DNA from: an uncultured Phycicoccus sp.
Lineage (GTDB): Bacteria; Actinomycetota; Actinomycetes; Actinomycetales; Dermatophilaceae
DNA: 64,000 nucleotides
NCBI RefSeq assembly: GCF_947495705.1
Contig: NZ_CANLZR010000007.1
Coordinates: 62,001-126,000, forward strand
Direction: 5' to 3'
Of this stretch, positions 10,601 to 19,500 are shown in pieces. Each line of letters starts with the position of its first letter. Position 1 is the stretch's first letter. The notes below the pieces were generated by a model that worked only from the letters and a program-made list of their open reading frames with translations, made no database searches and was not told where the DNA came from. The translations under genes and the position numbers were made by a program.

Positions 10601-11405
10601 CGCGGGTCGGGTCGGCGGCCAGGGCCTCGATGTCGGCGCCCACGGACACGGCGGGGAGGGCGTCCTCGTCACCGGCGAGCGCGGCCACGACGTCGTGCCG
10701 CGCGAGGGTGTCGGCCTGGGCCGCGAGGTCCGCGACGAGGGAGACCTTGTGGTACGGGAAGGTCGTGAGGACGACGCGCGGGTCCACGGAGAAGTCCGGC
10801 ACGCCCGCGCAGGCCTGGGCGAGGGCCGCGTACGCCTGGTACGGGTCGACGACCCCGTCGGGGGTGGCGAGGGCCTCGAGCCGGCCGGTGTCGAGGTCGA
10901 TCCCGTGCTCGGACGCGAGGTAGTGCACGAGCGCCGGGTTGACCTCGAGCTCGCCGACCGGGTCGAGGCCCCAGTCGCGGCGTCGGGCGTCCGTGGGACG
11001 CATCCGGCACGAGCGGATGAACACGGGCGCGGCGGGCTCGCGCGGCGCCACCCGGCCGTTGGGCAGGACGACGGTCCAGGAGGCTGTGCCGACCCCGAGG
11101 AACGCGGTGCGGATGCCGTGCTCGGACTCCAGGTGGCGGGCGGTGTCGTGGACCCGGGCGACCCGGCGGGCCGCGTCGTCGAAGGCCTGCGGCTCGCGGA
11201 CGAGCTCGGACAGCAGGGCTGGGTCACCGGACAGCAGGGCGTTCCGGGTCGCGAGGTGCGCGGTCGTCAGGTCGACGGTGCCGACGGGGAGGTCGCGGTA
11301 CCAGAGCAGGGTGTTGGGTCCACCGAGCTCGACGAGGTGACGGGTCCAGTCGGACCGCGCCCTCGCGACGCGCTCGGTTCGGAGGTCGGCGGGATCGGGG
11401 GCCAC
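7656..11405 (-). CDS. DUF4011-type helicase-like AAA_11/AAA_12 protein with C-terminal Vsr/MTES_1575-like nuclease domain (track ORF extends to 11504)
   Basis: TPPGTGASQTVANLVAAL (degenerate Walker A), VVVIEEASLVAPAEAV, VLVGDTQQLPP, TWHYRALDERLV, AVALTRARRGL; C-term VELAVEDP..LLAVESDGPDYAGVASSRDRDRLR..LRVWSTDVFRDP. Start GTG 11405 preceded by GGGGAGG; upstream start at 11504 possible. Confidence 0.85.
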   Translation of the reverse strand: MAPDPADLRTERVARARSDWTRHLVELGGPNTLLWYRDLPVGTVDLTTAHLATRNALLSGDPALLSELVREPQAFDDAARRVARVHDTARHLESEHGIRTAFLGVGTASWTVVLPNGRVAPREPAAPVFIRSCRMRPTDARRRDWGLDPVGELEVNPALVHYLASEHGIDLDTGRLEALATPDGVVDPYQAYAALAQACAGVPDFSVDPRVVLTTFPYHKVSLVADLAAQADTLARHDVVAALAGDEDALPAVSVGADIEALAADPTRDVLPLDADTSQREAVEAVRAGSHLYLRTPPGTGASQTVANLVAALAADEQRVLLVSPKRASIDAVLERLASVGLDDLVLDLADGGHARGRAVRDLATALERRLGETSLGGAAPRGARGDRVSERERERSAAAALLDGHLAALHGRRDPWATTLAEIQEEVSRYCLLDAPPRSRVRVTGAALTRLDRETLDDAAATLVRLARLAAWDGDGADDPWFGATLDDADDVAEARLRVERLAGGLVEQTRRTLADVFRGIHLPAAPTVLDWQRVLDTVGEVRNTLERFRPEVFDIPLGDLVAATASAAERRRTGTDLGLMDRWRIRRQARSLLRPGRPPADLHAALQEAEEQRDAWRELAGSGGRPEIPVELDRAQLAHQELVDDLAWLDARLPGTDDAPRLVELDLVTLAARVDGLAAAAQARLDPAPDERRALDRLDTLGLLPLVEDLRDRRVPTDRVETELRWVWWCSLADHVAELDDRVSAHSGPALTDAVDTVVRADLEALAARPAQVRGAVARHVERVCGAHPRQPALLRDTAGARHGPGGLPALVAAAPDLLTAVRPCWATSPLLVPSVLPPGELFDVVVIEEASLVAPAEAVAAISRARRVVLVGDTQQLPPAPFVVSAGVDAPEETGTESVLDALDGALPMRTLTWHYRALDERLVTFIDGALYDRSLVTFPGTDSAPVLRHEVVDGHGVVEEGEGAVESTTAEVERVVALVLEHARARPDRSLVVVALSPGHRRLLEAAIRDAVDGLDGRALAFFDESRPEPFGVRDPDAVQGEAWDDVIVTVGFGKTPHGRVLHRFGPLGTDAGHRRLAVALTRARRGLTVVSTIRADDLDPDRLRTVGARLLRDLLEHAEAASATEEVRAAPDGEGGSVVLGDLARRLRTRGLVVHESVGTSSTPVELAVEDPTRPGHLLLAVESDGPDYAGVASSRDRDRLRIAQLELRGWQHLRVWSTDVFRDPARDVARVLDAVGVRQAPGE

Positions 11406-11601
11406 GCTCAGGTGTCCTCCCCGTCTCGGGTCGTCGGGAGCGCTCGCCCGGTCGGCAGCCCTCTGACGGGGGCGTGCCTCGCGCGCCCGGCCGCTCGCAG
11501 TCACTCCGGCAGGCTAACAACGGGGGCCCTCGAGCCCGGGGAGGCTCGGGGCGGGTCGGCCGGACGGCTCGGACCGCTCGGCGGCAGCGGGCGCGGTGGC
11601 G

Positions 11602-12888
11602 TCAGGCCACCGGTGCGGGCCGGCGCCCCACGACGCGGGTCGTCAGCGCGAGCACCGCGATGGCCACCGCGAAGCCCAGGGAGGTCAGGGCCAGGGCGTG
11701 GAAGCTCGCCCGGTCGACGATGACACCGGCGATGGCGCCACCCCCGCCGGCCGCGAGCCCCATGAGCACGTCGGCGGCGCCCTGGGCACCGGGACGCTCG
11801 GCCGCAGGCACCCCGTTGGTCAGCAGCGTGGACCCCGACACCAGGGTGCAGGACCAGCCGAGGCCCAGCAGGAAGAGGCCCACCACGAGGGTCCAGGACT
11901 CCCCCGTCGGCGAGGCGGCGGCGAGCAGCGTGGCCGTGGACAGGATGGCCGACCCGGCGATCGCCACGGCGCGGCCGCCGAAGCGGTCGACGGCCATGCC
12001 GGTGAGCGGCGAGAACGCGAACATCCCGAGGACGTGGATGCTGATGACGAAGCCGATGACGGTGAGGTCGGCCCGGCCGTGCGCCATGTGCAGGGGGGTC
12101 ATCACCATGACGCTGACCATGACGGCGTGCCCCAGTGCGAGGGTGCCGAGGCCGAGGCGGGCCACCGGGCGCGCGGCGACGACCCGCAGGCCGCGCACCA
12201 CCGAGCCGTGGGTGTGCTCGCCGTCGCCGTCTCCGTCGGCGATGCGGCGTCGGCGGGCCTCGACGAGCGGGTCCGGGCGCAGGCGCAGGAGGATGACCCC
12301 GACGGCGAGCACCAGCCCGACGAGCGAGAAGGCGAAGGGGCCGACGAGCCGGGGCAGGCCGAGGGCCTCGGCCACGGGCGCGCTCGGGCCGACGAGGTTC
12401 GGGCCGAGGACGCTGCCCACCGTCGTGGCCCACACGACGATGCTGAGGTCGCGGGCTCGCCGGTCGGGCAGGGCGAGGTCGGCGGCCGCGTAGCGGCTCT
12501 GGCTGTTGGACGCCGTCGCGCCGCCGAAGAGCAGGCTCGAGACGAGCAGGAGCGGGAAGCTGCGGATGACACCGGCGGTGATGAGGCCGACGGCGCCCAC
12601 CGCGGCGAGCCCGTAGCCGAGGGCGAGCCCGGGGCGTCGGCCGCGGGCGGCCATGAGCCGGGCCATCGGGATGGCGATGAGCGCGGCCCCGAGCACCTGG
12701 AAGGTGCCGCCGAGGCCGGCGTACTTCGCGGAGCCGGACACCTCCTCGGCCAGCAGGGCGCCGACCGCGACCCCGGCCGAGAGGCCGACCCCACCGAGCA
12801 TCTGCGACGCGACGAGGCTGCGGACGACGTGCCGCTGGGTGGCCGCCCGCTCGGCGAGCATCGTCGACGGGAGCGGCTCGGACGTCAC
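11602..12888 (-). CDS. MFS transporter
   Basis: ~12 TM segments; MLGGVGLSAGVAVGALLAEEVSG, PMARLMAARGRRPGLALGYGLAAVG. Confidence 0.9.
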   Translation of the reverse strand: MTSEPLPSTMLAERAATQRHVVRSLVASQMLGGVGLSAGVAVGALLAEEVSGSAKYAGLGGTFQVLGAALIAIPMARLMAARGRRPGLALGYGLAAVGAVGLITAGVIRSFPLLLVSSLLFGGATASNSQSRYAAADLALPDRRARDLSIVVWATTVGSVLGPNLVGPSAPVAEALGLPRLVGPFAFSLVGLVLAVGVILLRLRPDPLVEARRRRIADGDGDGEHTHGSVVRGLRVVAARPVARLGLGTLALGHAVMVSVMVMTPLHMAHGRADLTVIGFVISIHVLGMFAFSPLTGMAVDRFGGRAVAIAGSAILSTATLLAAASPTGESWTLVVGLFLLGLGWSCTLVSGSTLLTNGVPAAERPGAQGAADVLMGLAAGGGGAIAGVIVDRASFHALALTSLGFAVAIAVLALTTRVVGRRPAPVA

Positions 12889-13060
12889 CGGGGCAGTATG
12901 CCCGCGCCCGGCCGTCTCACCTCACCGCACCCCGACCTCACCGCACCTCGACCTCCTCGCCGCCATGGCGGCCACATGTGGGAAGCGGGCGGGCGGGCGG
13001 CCCGAGCCGGGGCGGACGGCGTGCTGCCGGCGGTCCCGTAGGCTTGTCTGCGGTCTTCCC

Positions 13061-13132
13061 GCCCTCGTAGCTCAGGGGAAGAGCACTTCTCTCCTAAAGA
13101 AGGTGTCGCAGGTTCGAATCCTGCCGGGGGCA
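13061..13132 (+). tRNA. tRNA-Arg (anticodon CCT)
   Basis: Cloverleaf by eye: GCCCTCG/CGGGGGC acceptor, GCTC/GAGC D stem, CTTCT-CTCCTAA-AGAAG anticodon arm, GCAGG-TTCGAAT-CCTGC T arm. Confidence 0.95.
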
Positions 13133-13310
13133 CCTCGTGAAACCCGCGCTCTGACCAGACCTGCCGGCGGACTGGACCGGGACGCCTGACCGCGGGTCAC
13201 TCCTCCCACCCCCAGCTGCCGCCTCGACAGCGTCAACCTTCGGCACGGTTGGCGTCTGTTCCCAGATGACGGCAGATCCGCGACGGCGCGGGCCGGGAAG
13301 GAGTTCCCCG

Positions 13311-13976
13311 ATGAAGCTCACCTCCGCGCGGACGGCCCTCGTCGTGCTCGTCGCTGCTATGGGTCAGCTGGTGTCATCCCCGGCGTCGGCCGGTCCACCC
13401 CCCGGCCCGGTGGACGAGTCGTTGCTCGTTCCGGCCCTCAACCCGGCCTTGGCGCCATGGTCGTGCAAGGCCAAACAGACCGGGCCGGTGTGCACTGGCG
13501 CGCTGGACGCCGTGAACGAGTGGCAGCCGTTCGACTTCTCCTGCGACGCCCCGGTGTACGCCCGGAGCACCTTCCACCGCAGGGCAACGCGGTACTACGA
13601 CTGGGACTACAGGAACTACGACAGGTACGTGCACCAGAACGACCTCGATGAGCTCAGCACGTCCCCGACCGGTCCTGCAACGGCGTTGATCAGTGTGCGG
13701 ACCCGGTTCCATGAGCCGTTCGAAGTCCCCGGCGACCTGTCGACGATGACCGTCGTCACCGAAGGCGTCCCGCTGGACATCCGGCCCGTGCGGGGAGCCC
13801 CGGTGTTGCGGGTGGTCGGGACGCTCGTCGAACCACCCGGAGAGGTCGGCACCTTCAGCGGTCACGTGACCGACCACGGTGTGACCACACGCTACGAAGA
13901 CGCGCCTCTGGACACGGTGGTCTCGGAGGAGACCTTCGTCGAGGCTGTGTGCACGGCCGTCCAGGAACTGCCGTGA
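13311..13976 (+). CDS. Secreted hypothetical protein, 4 conserved Cys, paralogous to 15708..16451
   Basis: Signal peptide MKLTSARTALVVLVAAMGQLVSSPASAG; LVPALNPALAPWSC...CTG...FSCD...VEAVCTAVQ. Confidence 0.85.
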   Translation: MKLTSARTALVVLVAAMGQLVSSPASAGPPPGPVDESLLVPALNPALAPWSCKAKQTGPVCTGALDAVNEWQPFDFSCDAPVYARSTFHRRATRYYDWDYRNYDRYVHQNDLDELSTSPTGPATALISVRTRFHEPFEVPGDLSTMTVVTEGVPLDIRPVRGAPVLRVVGTLVEPPGEVGTFSGHVTDHGVTTRYEDAPLDTVVSEETFVEAVCTAVQELP

Positions 13977-14030
13977 AGTGGGTTCCGGACCGCTCAGGCC
14001 CGCACTAGCGTGGTTCGACTGGGAGTGGCG

Positions 14031-14528
14031 ATGCGCGCAGAGGACCGGCCGGACTACGAGTGGGTGTTCAGCGCCTCGTTCAGCTCGATCACTCGCACCG
14101 TCTTCCTCATCGTGCACGATCGGGAGGCCGCCGAGGAGATCACCCAGGAAGCCTTCGTCAAACTGCTTCAATACTGGGACGCCGTGGCTGGATACGACCA
14201 CCCCCAGGCATGGGTGAGGAAGGTCGCCACCCGGATGGCCGTCCGTCATGCGGCACGCGAACGCCGACGCCCCACACTGGAGGCGCGGGCTCACAGGCCG
14301 ACGGCGGTGGTCCCCTCCGACCCGGCACTCGACGTGATCGAGGCCGTCCGCGATCTGGCGCCAATGCAGCGCGCTGCCGTTGTCCTCCACTACTTCGAGG
14401 ACCGCCCAGTGGGTGAGATCGCCGGCGCCCTTCAGGTATCGGAGTCCACCGTCAAACAGCATCTGTATCGGGCCCGTGCCCACCTGGCCCGCACGCTCGG
14501 CGAGGCGGTGACCGATGATGTCCGTTGA
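14031..14528 (+). CDS. ECF-type RNA polymerase sigma factor (SigE family)
   Basis: Region 2: SFSSITRTVFLIVHDREAAEEITQEAFVKLLQYWD...HPQAWVRKVATRMA; region 4: LAPMQRAAVVLHYFEDRPVGEIAGALQVSESTVKQHLYRARAHL. Confidence 0.93.
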   Translation: MRAEDRPDYEWVFSASFSSITRTVFLIVHDREAAEEITQEAFVKLLQYWDAVAGYDHPQAWVRKVATRMAVRHAARERRRPTLEARAHRPTAVVPSDPALDVIEAVRDLAPMQRAAVVLHYFEDRPVGEIAGALQVSESTVKQHLYRARAHLARTLGEAVTDDVR

Positions 14529-15477
14529 CGATCGGCTTCGCGCCGCCCTCACTGCGTACGCAGCGTGTCTGCCGGAACCAGAGGTCGAGCTGCGGTTCCA
14601 TCGAGTTCTGGCTCTCCACCGGCGCAGGCGTGCCCTCCGACTGGTCAGCGCCGCTGCGGGGCTTGTTGCAGCCTGCGCCGTCGTGAGCATCTCCTTGGGC
14701 TGGCCCGCGCGGCCGGCGGCACTGTGGCCGTCGGGCGACATCACCCCCACGTCCCGCGTAGAGGGGGCCTACGCCGGGTTGGCCAGAGCACTGCCGGACA
14801 TTCCTCGGTCCGCCGGGCGGTGGGGCCTGGACTTCGGCGAGGACGGCCGGATGACGGCGTCCGCGCCGACCGGTTCGGGTCGTAGCCCCGAGCCCGCGGG
14901 GTGGCTGCGCGGGGACGCGGTCACCACCGAGCTCTTCGCCGAGGACGCGTGTCGCGACACCGCGCCGGGCACCTACACGGTGGCGCGACTCGCCGACCGC
15001 GTGGTCCTCGAGGTCGCCGAGGACCGCTGCGCAGCGCGGATGAGCCTCTTGACGGCCACGACCTGGGTCTCGACGCTCGCCACGTCGTGGAACGGCCCCA
15101 GAATCCCCGACAGTCGCTGGGTCCGTGACATCGACGTCGCGGAGCTGCGCAAGCAGGGTTACACCTTGACGCCAGACGCCCTCCGTGCCAACTTCCTCGA
15201 CGACGGTCACGGCCGGTTCCACCTCGAGTTCACGGGAACAAAGTTCTACGTCTTCGTCGAGGACGAGGATGGCTCGTTGGTCCTCGGCGACCAAGGAGAT
15301 GTCTCCTACGACGCACTCGGCAGGTGGGTCCAGAACCTCAGCCTTGCGGTGGAATGGCGACTCGATGGCGATGCGCTCGTCACCGAGAACGTGGATCCGG
15401 TGCACGGAGTCAGGCTGAACCCAGCGACCGCGGAGGAACGGTTCGCCCTTGAAGGCACGTGGCACCGAGCCGGCTGA
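14515..15477 (+). CDS. Single-TM protein overlapping sigma gene; candidate anti-sigma or sensor partner
   Basis: Overlaps sigma stop; short cytosolic N-term, TM VSAAAGLVAACAVVSISLGW, large C-terminal extracytoplasmic region; no HxxxCxxC motif seen. Confidence 0.75.
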   Translation: MMSVDDRLRAALTAYAACLPEPEVELRFHRVLALHRRRRALRLVSAAAGLVAACAVVSISLGWPARPAALWPSGDITPTSRVEGAYAGLARALPDIPRSAGRWGLDFGEDGRMTASAPTGSGRSPEPAGWLRGDAVTTELFAEDACRDTAPGTYTVARLADRVVLEVAEDRCAARMSLLTATTWVSTLATSWNGPRIPDSRWVRDIDVAELRKQGYTLTPDALRANFLDDGHGRFHLEFTGTKFYVFVEDEDGSLVLGDQGDVSYDALGRWVQNLSLAVEWRLDGDALVTENVDPVHGVRLNPATAEERFALEGTWHRAG

Positions 15478-15707
15478 TGACCCAGTGCCTCGGGAAGCCG
15501 AGCCGGAACTCCGTCCCCGCCGCCCCAGTGGCGCCTGGGGGGTCATCGGATCGTCGGCATTCCCGGACGGCGGCTGCCGTTCCATCCGGAGCAGCGGACC
15601 GGCCGTGACGCAGCGCCATGTGCGTTGAGCGGACGTTGAGCGATCGCCACCACGCTGCGTGCACAGACCGGCTCACACAGGGAGCCGAATGCGCTCAGGA
15701 GGCTGAC

Positions 15708-16451
15708 ATGCCCGCACCAACCCTCGCAGTCCTTGCACAGCGCGCCCACCTCTCGAACCCCCGCGTCGCGGCGCTCGTCGCAGGGAGCGCGTCCCTCGCG
15801 CTCCTTCTCACCGCGGCACCCACCTCCGCCGCCGGGAGTGCGGCCGCCGCGCCCCCAGCCGGATCGGCCGGTCAGCCGCTGCGCTCGCTCTCCGCGGGCG
15901 CCGGCAACGAGCGCGAGGTCGACCCGCTCAGCCTGACGCCTGCCCTGAACCCCACCTTCACATGGTCGTGCGCCCGCACCGGAGCGGGGATCACCTGCCA
16001 CGGCGAACGCCGGACCAGCTACGGGCCGGAGCCGGTGGGGTTCGACTGCGACGGGCTGGAGGTCTACGTCACCGGTCGCGGGGAGGACACATCCACTCGT
16101 TGGCACACCGCCGAGGGGCTCGCAACGCGCACCATCACGCAGCGGTCGTTCCCGGAGGACCGGATGACCTTGGCCCCCGACACCTCAGGTCCGGCCGTCG
16201 TCTCGCGGCAGCACTGGACGCAGCACTACCGCTACGGCACGCCCGGTGATGTCACGACGCGGGTCCTCGTGGAGACCGGCCAGGTGCTCATGGTGCACGG
16301 GACGGGCGCCGAGGGGAAGGTGTTCCAGTTGACGGGGCGCACCGAGTTCGCGCCCGGGATGGACTTCGAGTCAGTCGTGCAGTCGAGCGGACGGGACGAC
16401 TTCGCGGCCGGCCGCGACTTCGTCGCCGAGGTCTGCCGCGCGCTGACGTGA
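15708..16451 (+). CDS. Secreted hypothetical protein, 4 conserved Cys, paralogous to 13311..13976
   Basis: Signal peptide ...VAALVAGSASLALLLTAAPTSAAG; LTPALNPTFTWSC...TCHG...FDCD...FVAEVCRAL. Confidence 0.85.
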   Translation: MPAPTLAVLAQRAHLSNPRVAALVAGSASLALLLTAAPTSAAGSAAAAPPAGSAGQPLRSLSAGAGNEREVDPLSLTPALNPTFTWSCARTGAGITCHGERRTSYGPEPVGFDCDGLEVYVTGRGEDTSTRWHTAEGLATRTITQRSFPEDRMTLAPDTSGPAVVSRQHWTQHYRYGTPGDVTTRVLVETGQVLMVHGTGAEGKVFQLTGRTEFAPGMDFESVVQSSGRDDFAAGRDFVAEVCRALT

Positions 16452-16567
16452 CCAGCGGGGGACCCGGGTCGCTGATGCCCATGGGTCGCGCACCGTCCAC
16501 CTTCGAACGTGGCACCGCGGCTGCGGCACGAGTGCGCGAAGGATGCAGTCGGGCGTACATTCCGAGC

Positions 16568-19500
16568 GTGCGACGGATCTTCGCACGCCTGTACGGCGCG
16601 GTGTCGATAGAGGTGGACGGCAGGGCACTCGACCTCGGTCCACCGCGACAGCGCGCGCTCCTCGCGCTCCTGATTGCGCAGGCCGGTCGCGTGGTGCCCA
16701 GTGAGCACCTGCTCGCGGCACTGTGGGGCGAGGTCCCCCCGCGGACGGCTGCGCACGCCGTCCAGGTCTACGTGTCCGATCTCAGACGCCGGCTCTGCGA
16801 GGCGTGCGGCCAGCCGCTCGTGCTGACCCAACGGCCGGGATACCTGCTCGACCTGTCACGCGACGAGGTCGACCTCCTGGTCGTGGAGGACTCCCTCCGC
16901 CACGCGCTGTCCTTGGAGGCGGACGACTCTCCCGGCGCCGGCCTCGCCCGGCTTCGTCCACTGCTGGCGCTCATGGACGCGGACCCGCTCGCCGACGTCA
17001 GGGAGGAAGCGGTCCGTCGCGAGTTGGCGCCTCGGCTCGCCCGGGTGCGGACCGAGGCGTGGATGCTCGCCGCCCGCTGCGCCCTTCGCTCCGGCGACCT
17101 CGACACGGCGTGCTCGGTGGCCGAACGGTGCCTGGCCGAGAACCCGTACGACGAGGAAGCCCATGCCGTGTTCGTGGAGGCCACCTACCGGCAAGGTCGC
17201 CCCGCCGAGGCTTTGCGGTCCCTTGCCGGCGTTCGCCGGCTGCTCGCCGACGAGCTCGGCGTCGATCCCTCGCCGCGGCTCGTGGGACTCCACGAGCGCA
17301 TCCTGGTCCACGACCCGTCCCTCCGAGTCCCGGCCGACCGCCAGGCCCTGCGGAACCCGTACAAGGGCCTTCGCCCCTTCGCTGAGTCCGACGCGCACGA
17401 CTTCTTCGGCCGGCGTGATCTTGCACGGCAGCTCGTGGACCGACTCGCCCAGGGCGCCCGCCTGGTCATCGTCGTCGGCCCGTCGGGAGGGGGCAAGTCG
17501 AGCCTGCTGGCGGCCGGGGTCATCCCCCTGCTGAGGCGAACCCGCCTCAACGGCCTTGACCGGAGCGCTGTCGTGATCCCCCCGCGGACGATGACCACTG
17601 AGGCCGCACTGCGAGCGGCAGTCGTCAGGGAGCGAAAGAAAACCCGACCGGTCGTCCTCGTTCTGGACCAGCTGGAGGACATCCTCGAGGGGGGTGACTG
17701 CGACGGCGTGCTCTCCTGGCTCGCACAGGAAGTGCGAGACGGCGGGCCGCTCCGCGTGGTGGCCGCGCTCCGCGCCGATCGGTACGACCGACCACTGCAG
17801 CACCGCGCGTTCGCCGAGGTGTTCATCGACGGCGTCGTCAACCTCGTCCCCATGACTCCAGCCGAGCTCGAGGAGGCAGTGCGTTCACCGGCCACCGGGG
17901 TGGGCCGCGACGTGGAGCCGGCACTGCTCGCGGAGCTCATCGGCGACACGGTGGCGCAGCCCGCAGTGCTCCCGCTCCTCCAGTTCGCCCTGACCGACCT
18001 CTTCGATCGGGAGACCGGCTCAACGCTGACTCTCGCCACCCACCGCCAGCTCGGTGGCGTCCGCGCCGCCCTGGCCCGACGAGCCGATGGTCTGCGCGAC
18101 GAGCTGGGTCCGGAGCGTGAGCAGGTTCTCGAACGGGTCCTCCTGCGTCTGACCGACGTCGACGACACCGGACGAGCACACCGCAGGGTCGTCCGCATCG
18201 AAGAGGTGGCGGCTGCCTTCCCGGACGCCTCCGAGGTTGCGGCGGTGCTCGGGCGCCTCAACGACCTGCGCCTCATCACCTACGACCGGGACGCCGCGGG
18301 CGGAGGCGTCATCGAGCTGTCCCACGACGCCCTCCTGCACGCGTGGCCCTGGTTCCGCGAGCTCATCGACCGGCATCGCACGGACATCCGGCGGCATCGG
18401 GCGTTCACCACCGCCCTGGAGGCATGGGAGTCAACCGGGCGTGATCCCGACTACCTCCTCACTGAGGCACGCCTCGGCGAGGTGGAGTCCTGGGAAGCGA
18501 CAGGCGCGATCGCGCTGACGCCCCGAGAACGGGCCTTCCTCGAGGCGGGGCAGGAGGCCGCCGCACGGCGAGCGTCGTACGAGCGGGAGCAGGAACGACG
18601 TCGCCTCACACTGGAACGTCGGTCCCGTAGCCGTCTGGTCCTTCTCGGCACCACCGGCATCGCCCTGGTCGTGGCGCTCACGGCAGCGGCGCTCCTCGCA
18701 GGCAGGGAGCCACCCCATGTCGCCCTCGTCCTCCACGACGCCGGCAGCATCGAGCTGGCCATCGAACGAGGCGTCGACGAGGTCGCTCGCACGACGACCC
18801 TGACGCGCGAGAAACTCGTCGTCGACCGTGGCGCCACGCGAGAGCTCCTCCGGCTCACCGCCGATGGATCGGTCGACCTCGTTCTCAGCGCGGCCCTCGA
18901 TGTCGACTACGAGGGCCTCGCCCGTCAGCGGGCCGGAACCCATTTCATGCTCGTCGAACGAGAGGCGACTGGTCCGAACGTGACGGTGCTCGCCTTCGCG
19001 GATCAGGAGCCGGCATTCCTCGCCGGGGCGGCGGCTGCCCTGACCACTCGTACCGGGCGTGTCGCGTTCATCGGCGGAGTCGACTTCGCGGTGCTCCATC
19101 GCTTCGAGGCGGGGTTCGTGGCTGGGGTCGCTGCCGTCGACCCCCTCGTGAGCGTCGACGTCCGGTACCTCACCGCACCGCCTGACTATGCGGGATTCGT
19201 TGACCCGGTCCACTCGAGCACCGCGACACGTCGAGCGCTCGCCGACGGAGCCGACGTCGTGTACCTGGCCGCCGGTGCAGCCCAGAGTGGCGGCCTCCAG
19301 GCACTGGTCGACCTCGCGGAGAGGTCCGACCGTCCGCTGTGGGCGATCGGCGCCGATGAGGACGCGTACTACGACACGCGCTGGCAGACGACGCCGGGAG
19401 CCCGCGACCACGTCCTCGCCTCCACCGTCAAGCGCTTCGACCAGGCCACGCGCAGTGCTCTCGAGGCCTACCTGGGGCCGGGGCTGGGTTCGGGGCAGCG

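Noticed and set aside
13061-13132. tRNA-Arg as an active integration site
   Set aside because: No integrase, phage gene or duplicated tRNA 3' end in the window; kept only as a weak island hypothesis.
13142-13197. Inverted repeat acccgcg/cgcgggt after the tRNA
   Set aside because: Only 7-bp GC-rich arms with a long loop; expected by chance at this GC content.
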